The notes below the pieces were generated by a model. The model had not been told where the DNA came from. It saw only the letters and a list, made by a program, of their open reading frames with translations, and did no database searches. A stretch of 64,000 nt of DNA from JBAXPV01 sp037132075 (GTDB lineage Bacteria; Bacteroidota; Bacteroidia; Bacteroidales; CAIXZF01), in assembly GCA_037132075.1 (NCBI GenBank), contig JBAXPV010000016.1, forward strand, positions 24,251 to 88,250. Reading direction: 5' to 3'. The number at the start of each line of letters is the position of its first letter. Within the stretch, counting starts at the first letter, position 1. Positions 61,201 through 64,000 of this stretch are shown in pieces. The position numbers and the translations under genes are program-made.

Positions 61201-64000
61201 ACAGGTACAGGTACTGCTCTTGTTACTGTTAACCCACTTCCTGTTGTTTTGGCAACTGCTGCTCCTGGTAGCGTTTGTGTTGGTGGTGATGTTACACTTC
61301 ATAGTACAGTTACCGGCAATGGTCCTTACACTTACGTTTGGACAGGTCCTAATTTCTTTGCTTCTACTGACGCCAATCCTGTTGTTGCTAATGTAACAAT
61401 GGTAAATGGTGGTACTTATAATCTTACTGTAACTGACGCTAACGGTTGTACGAACACTGCTTCTACTGAATTCACAGTTCATACACTTCCTGTTATCGAT
61501 GTTGTTGGATCTTCATCATGTATCGGTGGCGAACTCAACCTGAATGCCTATGTTTCCGGTACAGGTAGTTATGGCTTCAGCTGGACTGGCCCGAATGGTT
61601 TCACCAGCACTGAGCAGCATAATGTCATCAATCCTGCTACTGCAGCTGATGCCGGTGTTTATTATGTGACGGTTACCAATACAGCTACTGGTTGTGTCAG
61701 CACCGGTTCTGCAGAACTTATCGTTCATGCTTTACCTGTTGTCACTTGTGCACAAACGATCCATGTATGTTTAGGTTCTGCATTGAATTTGACTGCCAGT
61801 GCCAGCGGAAGCGGCACGATGTCATATTCCTGGACCGGACCTAACAGCTTCACCTCTGGTTTACAAAACCCATCAATTGCTGCGGTTACCAATGCAGCTG
61901 CTGGTGATTATGTTGTGAATGTATATGATGGAAATCAGTGCCACAGCACTTGTACCACACATGTAATTGTTGATCCATTACCAACAGCTTGTGAAGTTCG
62001 TATTACCCTACCTAACGTTTATTGTTTCGGTTGTATTCCTCCAGTTATCTGGTTGGATTGTAATTCACAAATTGGTGTGACATATACCCTATACCGTAAG
62101 GTTACAGGTACTGAGAATTATGTAGCTACATCTATTGTACGGGCTGGCGATGGTGATTCTATCTCCTTCGGTCACTTCGCAGTAGAAGGTACTTATATGG
62201 TTCATGCAGTGAATGATGTAACTGGTTGTGCTTCTTGGATGATTGGTAATGTTACCGTGATTCAGCAAGCTCCTCCAACAGCTACTATTCATGACACTAC
62301 GATCTGTGCTGACCAAATTGCTTCTCTGAGAATTAATCTTACAGGTGATACTCATTGGAAAATTATCATCAGCGACGGTGTTACCAAGGATACTGTAAAT
62401 ACCAATTCTTCTGTATATTACTATGTACCTGGTACAGGTGGACATATCCCAACGCCTACGGTAACGACTACTTACACTGTTGTTCTTGTTTATGACCGTG
62501 TATGTTACAATGTTGGCAATGCTGCTACACTTCATATCAACGCGCTGCCAGTTAAATTTGGTCTCGTTGGTGGTGGATACTATTGTAATGGAATCGGTGT
62601 TAATGTTGGCCTCAATGGTTCACAAGCCGGTATCACTTACCATCTTGTAAGCAATGACGTTGTCGTAGCTACTGTTGTTGGTACAGGCGGAGCAATCTCC
62701 TTCGGTCCTCAGACAACAGGATACTATACAGCTTATGCCGTAAACACAGCAACGGGTTGTGAAAGCAATATGACAGGCAGTGTTAGCATTTTAGCTGATC
62801 CAAACCTGTCAGCATTCAATGTTTCCGGTGGTGGTCACTATTGTTTCGGTACTACCGGACCAAGCATCTTCGTTAGCAATACACAAGTTGGTTTAGAGTA
62901 TAAACTGATCAAGAATAGTATCTTCACAGGTATTAGTATGACAGCGATTACTACCGGCGGTCTAGTATTCAATAATGTTACAGATCCTGGTACTTATAGT
63001 GTACTTGCTTTCGATCCTAACTCTAATTGTACCAGGAATGGAACAGGTTCTGCTGTTGTAATTCTTGATCCTTTACCAACCGCTACTATTAGTGGAAATA
63101 CCTCGATTTGTTATGGTCAGGGTGCTACTTTACATGTAGTTCTTACCGGAACTGCTCCTTGGACTATTGTCATCACTGACAATACCAATACTAAGGTTCA
63201 CCATATCTATACTTCTACATGGGATACTATTGTAAACCCACTTGCAACAACAACTTATCACATCACAACTGTTTCTGATCATAACTGTCAGAATTCAGGT
63301 TCAGGTAGCGTAACAGTTACCGTTGACAGCCCGATCCTTTACTTAGTAACAGGTGGTGGTTCTTATTGTGCTGGTGGTGCTGGTGTTGTTATCGGATTAT
63401 CCGGTTCACAACTTGGTGTTTCTTATGAATTATTCCGTAACGCTGTTACAACTGGTTTGGTTGTTGCTGGTACAGGTGGCCAATTGAATTTTGGCTCCTT
63501 CACACAAGCAGGTACTTACACTGTTGTTGCTACCAAACTTGCTAACAATTGTTCAAGGACCATGAATGGCTCACAGTTAGTCACTGTGAATCCACTTCCT
63601 GTTGCTTACCAGGTTAGCGGTGGCGGCGAATGCTGCATCGGTTGTACACACGTTGTCGTTTGTGTTGATAATTCAGATTATGGAATTGTTTACGAACTCT
63701 ATATCAATGGTGTTGCTTCAGGTAACCTGATCTATGGTAATGGACAGAAGATTTGCTGGCCATATGCTACTGTTGCCGGTATCTATACCATCAAGGGAAC
63801 CAATGAGCAAACCGGTTGTTGGTCCTGGATGACAGGCTCAGCTACTGTAGTTCTGTGGCCAACAGCTCAGGCTAACATCAGCGGTGGCGGTACTATCTGC
63901 GCCGGTGGTTGTTCAACTGTGACTGTTAACTTCACCGTTGGTACTGCTCCATATAGCTTTAGCTTATTGTCAAATGGCGGTTCAGCTGTTGTTTACAACA
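49255..64000 (+). CDS. Giant secreted repeat adhesin (C-terminus outside window)
   Basis: One frame is open from the ATG at 49255 to the window end: 4,915 codons without a stop. A signal peptide is visible (hydrophobic LLPMILLLVLLG, cleavage near VFGQ). Domains in order: a beta-rich N-terminal part (about 40-550), a jellyroll-like part (about 550-730), a fibronectin-III-like domain (about 735-830), a GEVED domain (about 831-977, with YVDLNQDGVFD and TWGETEDYTV), five CARDB-like repeats (about 982-1558), a MAM/cleaved-adhesin-like domain (about 1562-1769), then many Ig/PKD-like domains mixed with a 90-residue repeat and a cohesin-like domain. The start at 49255 gives the signal peptide; in-frame ATGs exist at 49144 and 49171. 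Codons ending in T are very frequent, unlike the neighbours. Surface adhesion is inferred. Anchoring (T9SS tail) cannot be seen. Confidence 0.9.
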   Translation, partial: MKTESYPRKDYLTKLLPMILLLVLLGTGNFTRVFGQTTVTIGTGTTLQSGGSPMYNFYYGNHVQLLYTAAEITAAGGPAAAALTSLGWNVGTAGSIWLMPMTISMANTSLTALTSTFQSTSGMTVVYSNSTYTYNASTGWQMFELSSPFVYSGGSILIDVCMFNPAGYASSYPYTYGSTTTDIQDTYLYTDVTSPCPTVTGNTTTTKANLRFVYCPVPGTVAAPTNFYTTAYTYSSINYTMTPPATGNVVVVSREIDAGFSIPSGAPGAVGSLFCGGTIIYKGTSFPQNYSIPSPTPCTSKKIYLKAWTYNTTNEYSCYGPVVSVTTPLVAGAPSSFSATVVNQTGISLTGGLDPSDNPVVYLMKTTAFVAGDVPVNGTAPVVGSVLAGTGATVVFTGTDIPVVLTSGLAELTTYYFKAYCYNPVGGFYSCSGALTATVTTGCLPLPPGSFTLSKVGNVVTLAGTTNASADSVIILYNNNGTFSTPSGAPTAIGSSFAAGTILYKGKTFPVTQTIVNPGTYYYTAYSYKKTGSVYKYSCSALTATTFVESVSCTLTLPYLNSFESITVAGALPSCVTSIPTSATSGMLRTAIANTTSYKANTGTKFGYYYYCCTSSTEDVYSTYNWYFFGPFNLKKDSAYLSSIMYWPSSVSAAPNSFRDLNLGIGTSATGGAMTIFANVKSPSNATYSKLYGSPAIPADGNYYIGVGADILYASPYAPTYLSVDDFSVDRLKTASTCVSSPVPATLSTGASLSQSVSWNADPFTSTYDVYFGPTNPPYYVGALTGTSYQPVGLVPNHQYFWKVIPKNAFGSPSDCPVWSFTTGAAPVPVPYCVSLASYTGDEEISNVTLNTINNSSNCASSNQLYTDYTAISTNLINGNSYPMSITQTTCGGTYPWGYAVYVDLNQDGVFDPITERLASPAVLPSGTGTVNFTITIPYYATAGPTRMRVIVSESSNPAGPCAAYTWGETEDYTVVLSGQQNVDMGVITNSTPVTGNCGDANRPVTIRYQNYGTAPASSYDLSYSIDNFVTSVTEHVTTPIGPGQILSYTFATAIAWPQSGSLTVKAKTILSGDLAAGNDVGTFVMTSLNPCKDLGVTTLVAPVTPILCGTTSQPVTIKYKNYGTTTQTNYQLQYRVRTTATGTPTVAPLITETVTTPIAPGAELTYTFTTPFTVPSPATLSYTFRYRVFLTGDANSVNDSVTSATIASVPTTGNWCNDLSAISISTPSTPFPCGPTTSLVTMTYKNLGSSTQSNYSMSYSADGGVTYSTAEVVTGVPITSGQTLSYTFTTPVAMPTSGTLNMRSKVTLSGDQNSANDAMAANQVITIGPLCNDLGVASIVSPTNPMPCGGATVPVTITYTNFGSLAQTGYKLQYATNNFVSGIVEETVAGTINAGQTLTYTFATPLALATSGTFTIYARTVLAVDNATANDATSLACTITPCKDLTITAATSGTTVGCGVSSIPVSVSYKNRGSQSQTTYNMRYRVQAPTGAAYGPYTTEPVINIINPGSTLTYAFATALPITVTSGTITVEYEVVLTGDQVAGNNIVTQVITVSPIIKVTDADVLPGPYFENFNTPSPTLVNFGYTSAIAGGSFNSWTLGHPAKAFINSDATGGALSTDRAWVTSLTGNYNNNEFSYVETPCFDLSLMLNPQVSMAIKYKIENKYDGVLMTYRIGSGDNLILGTLNEPTSLTVGRWFNDTVKPYAYPCWAGASDVNYNSSAYQVAKHPLTGLAGQSPVKIRVYLLTNGTVAKEGFAFDNFSIYESSQLSAFAANLNIEGTVGDTIKLKVKGGIPPYHFTWVALNPTTSVPNQYLSSLSVQRPVATPPMTTTYKVKVWDSNYEGSPAQGGGSMINGHPDTVYTTMTVFVYSALQFHALYNTTACDTANTQLWAMATGGVPPYNYHWSPASGLNLTNIYNPICDTNKTTTYKVTVTDAINFKRIDSVKVTIVHGFPVADVFPNPVTICANDTVMLTATGGDTYSWSAYPAGSWIGTPNSPSTRVVPNASGVKFTCVVGSRCGIMSDYTIVNWNPVPTASWQAPLPLSSVCIDHAPFTLTGGFPAGGVYSGAGVTNGVFYPAVAGVGSKVITYTVTNQYGCFKRITTSITVNDLPNTKFVILNSNFCKGATSPRTLIDGFPTGGVYSGPKVHGNIFYADSAALAIGNGTAYPYSYLITYTYTSTDGCTKSAVDTMFINNLPIVTTLPIPSVCGNSAAFDLTAYGSPAGGVFSGTGVSLVGGVYKFNPSAVTPGTVTTLNYCYTNTKGCSACATTSVGTYFLPNVTSVWPSDTATCPRTAVNLTLNFVGTAPWTVRWKRNDTLQANIVTSVNPYILVLNQNINTVYTFDSIGDGHSCYKKPLGKSIYVTINTEPSKFHVVLNDSIPPYGKYCLGTNGLFVGLDGAQVNMTYKLFKNGTYTGQKFIGNGVPFWFLVAQKDGVYTVSATDTLLYTKCSVMMLNSQTIGTDTLKVKVYSEFASICKGYTSWEKGVISNPWISNGSNFLYTWTPTPFSAPRKDSILESPLTTSYIKLYVVDALGCYGRDSVLLTVNNPPTVLINNGATAVTICAGASLPLTTTVTEDAGTTTSSYLWSPATGLSCTTCASPTASPTSNVTYHVTVTSSKGCTKEATIQVNVNPSPAVVFPNGVTTSSICANGVGGVQIPLGSSGSGSYSYLWSPAASLSSATVQQPTATPSVTTVYSVTITSLTAPYCSSVGTYTVVVDPLMTVAATGPSILCNGSTANLNVNVTSNGTAPFTYAWSSSNPSATTWLTSANTQDPSVIPPVQVSATPQYTTFTVTVTDAHGCTATGSLIIGTSSVAVAYAGPDLTICAGNSAVLNGSGGPTYAWSLVNTIPPNTPMGTSASVTVTPVNNGIAPKLFTYELRTNTSVCGPAVTNVVVTVNPKTTLSILGASVFCQGDATATFRGIGYPSTGSGYFAGPGITNIHPDTATFAPTLVGTYNITYYYLNMYGCTDSLKKSITVNPKPVITFSPASYTVCNSDIAFTLANGLHDGVAGGGTYTIGGVAATFFTPTDNQPGVYVVTYTYTSGSGCTNSGTFNITVNALPSKFTLTADNSGHICNYSPLVGAHIYLSNTQAYPTKYELFLNGGILVGTQYGAANGILDFGPQIVGGTYTIKATNANGCTKMMNNSVSVVIDQLPNVFSVSGTGSYCQGGAGGSVTVSNSIYGVNYEIYRNAGYVTTLPGVNGPLTFNNLVGPNTSTYTVRAVNATTGCAIWMTGYGQWIETPLPTRYALSILPIGNTASNCPGTPITIRLGNRGQGGVVYELYFNGIATGLIKNGGISLNLDWILSNPQAGVYTVVAKRNPLGCTVGMLNSVTLIHYEAYTWLSNPAHQHIAEGGNASFSAVATGSPVDTYKWQVSTDNSTWSDVTDGAVYSGSNTANLYMVNVPYSLNNTFYRLKVTGPCSYVGYSGVAKLYIDPVLVITFGAPQTQSGPVQNAQGNVNVCALPEVWVPVYITNADSIAAISLTLTYDNSLLKMLYPGLNDGCGDPYAPFTNCYPALAGGSLNGFTALGSNKFAFTWMTSEPANVFSTGHNTVKLFDLRFNASLAGGACYNINFVTNEQGACELAKFDGMPLNTTFLNNQICVTKLPKILNAGVANYGNVCENSDLHLFCNTETHPAGLTFHWTGPLGLDTVITGSLLVIPNATPANSGVYHVVAISNGVGCTDATSFTATVHPKPTVMNVTGGGLACAGSGVEVALSGYEQGTTYQLFVTTTSNPYPTAVAAPEGLGYLKPDGSFTFGPMWVSGDYTVLATTQYGCERWMNGSAHVQINAIPLWFNTIGGGHICVGDNGPGREIKLSGSQYGVQYYLIKDACCCDNGAVDTMVVGTGSPISFGFFKTAGWYSVVAMRTYTAMINGQQQSVTCQNMMVGCVGIQYDMLPTAHLTGGGTVCLTKCLNLHLDLTGKAPFQVTIGNDVNATTFVVTANASPATFQVCPSSTMTYHIVGITDANTCSNTGTGTALVTVNPLPVVLATAAPGSVCVGGDVTLHSTVTGNGPYTYVWTGPNFFASTDANPVVANVTMVNGGTYNLTVTDANGCTNTASTEFTVHTLPVIDVVGSSSCIGGELNLNAYVSGTGSYGFSWTGPNGFTSTEQHNVINPATAADAGVYYVTVTNTATGCVSTGSAELIVHALPVVTCAQTIHVCLGSALNLTASASGSGTMSYSWTGPNSFTSGLQNPSIAAVTNAAAGDYVVNVYDGNQCHSTCTTHVIVDPLPTACEVRITLPNVYCFGCIPPVIWLDCNSQIGVTYTLYRKVTGTENYVATSIVRAGDGDSISFGHFAVEGTYMVHAVNDVTGCASWMIGNVTVIQQAPPTATIHDTTICADQIASLRINLTGDTHWKIIISDGVTKDTVNTNSSVYYYVPGTGGHIPTPTVTTTYTVVLVYDRVCYNVGNAATLHINALPVKFGLVGGGYYCNGIGVNVGLNGSQAGITYHLVSNDVVVATVVGTGGAISFGPQTTGYYTAYAVNTATGCESNMTGSVSILADPNLSAFNVSGGGHYCFGTTGPSIFVSNTQVGLEYKLIKNSIFTGISMTAITTGGLVFNNVTDPGTYSVLAFDPNSNCTRNGTGSAVVILDPLPTATISGNTSICYGQGATLHVVLTGTAPWTIVITDNTNTKVHHIYTSTWDTIVNPLATTTYHITTVSDHNCQNSGSGSVTVTVDSPILYLVTGGGSYCAGGAGVVIGLSGSQLGVSYELFRNAVTTGLVVAGTGGQLNFGSFTQAGTYTVVATKLANNCSRTMNGSQLVTVNPLPVAYQVSGGGECCIGCTHVVVCVDNSDYGIVYELYINGVASGNLIYGNGQKICWPYATVAGIYTIKGTNEQTGCWSWMTGSATVVLWPTAQANISGGGTICAGGCSTVTVNFTVGTAPYSFSLLSNGGSAVVYN
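51745..52185 (+). other. GEVED domain in giant protein
   Basis: The segment starts PYCVSLASYTGDEEISNV and has AVYVDLNQDGVFDPITER, GPTRMRVIVSES and WGETEDYTVVL, the defining pattern of GEVED domains found in T9SS-secreted proteins and other surface proteins. Confidence 0.85.
52198..53928 (+). repeat. Five CARDB-like repeats in giant protein
   Basis: Five units of about 110-125 residues begin near 52198, 52525, 52905, 53251 and 53582. Each has a D(L/M)-type start, a PC/CG cysteine, VTI.YKN.G, a Y.L.Y segment, I..G..L.YTF.TP and GD.N..ND at the end. They form a regular beta-sandwich stalk by inference. Confidence 0.8.
56365..56655 (+). repeat. First copy of the YEL-type 90-residue repeat
   Basis: This unit (SKFHVVLN through SVMMLNSQ) has the same layout as the later units: YCLGTNGLFVGLDGAQVNMT, YKLFKNG, GVYTVSA and a Cys before MM. 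It stands about 1.8 kb before the main array. Confidence 0.65.
58447..63880 (+). repeat. Array of YEL-type repeats alternating with Ig-like domains
   Basis: Ten units begin near 58447, 58738, 59011, 60360, 60655, 61980, 62545, 62800, 63330 and 63600. The pattern is VSGGG.YC.GG, V..GLSGSQ.GV.YEL..N, G.GG...FG, GTYTV.A, then GC..WM.GS..V...PLP. Ig/PKD-like domains occur between them. In the last part the order is two repeat units then one Ig-like domain, twice over. Confidence 0.8.
59584..60090 (+). other. Cohesin-like domain in giant protein
   Basis: Residues of about 3444-3612 read VWVPVYITNADSIAAISLTL, TYDNSLLKML, FAFTWMTSEP, KLFDLRFNASLAGGACYNIN and FVTNEQGACEL, resembling type I/II cohesin folds. 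It interrupts the repeat array. Dockerin partners are not visible in the window. Confidence 0.6.

Overview
The window is a chromosomal segment of a Bacteroidota bacterium, probably an environmental Bacteroidales-like lineage. The evidence is a protein with a type IX secretion (T9SS) C-terminal domain, a GldA-type ABC ATPase, Bacteroidota-specific families (DUF3822 next to rsmD, DUF4783 before nadC), the Bacteroidota form of Tgt, and many -7 boxes of the form TAnnTTTG close upstream of start codons. No rRNA, tRNA, CRISPR array, transposase or phage gene was seen.

Layout. Positions 1-10,950 (minus strand) carry a run of five exported proteins: an LCCL plus glycine-rich protein, a protein with an anchor-type N-terminal domain, a C-type lectin/LamG protein, a LamG/beta-helix protein and a second beta-helix protein cut by the window start. 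Three of them end in the same short Ig-like modules and show no recognisable T9SS C-terminal domain. Positions 11,231-48,516 are mostly housekeeping genes in short operons on both strands: lipoprotein, LptF/G permease, tgt, glycosyltransferase, ECF sigma factor, coiled-coil lipoprotein, hutU, T9SS cargo, metK, GldA-like ATPase, M16 protease, O-methyltransferase, purE, hpt, adk, obgE, PAP2 phosphatase, flavin-binding protein, YvlD-type membrane protein, a large metalloprotease-like/propeller/barrel protein, panB, an RluA-family synthase, CoA-binding protein, an HsdR_N-like protein, mntP, DUF3822, rsmD, a thioredoxin-like protein, coaD, a glycosyltransferase, rlmH, DUF4783, nadC, a YihY-family protein, a GT4 glycosyltransferase, YfhO, rpmH and pepD.

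Positions 48,517-49,254 are a long non-coding stretch with a possible small RNA or leader, an intrinsic terminator and a promoter. From 49,255 to the window end a single frame stays open for 4,915 codons. It encodes the N-terminal part of a giant exported repeat protein with a GEVED domain, five CARDB-like repeats, many Ig/PKD-like domains, a cohesin-like domain and at least eleven copies of a roughly 90-residue repeat.

How it fits together. The two ends of the window are surface biology: a probable adhesin or polymer-binding operon and a giant adhesin, which would use T9SS or a related export route. The middle supplies nucleotide, cofactor, tRNA/rRNA modification and envelope functions. Several intergenic regions hold palindromic or tandem repeats of REP type, and two of these supply the final codons and stop of the adjacent gene.
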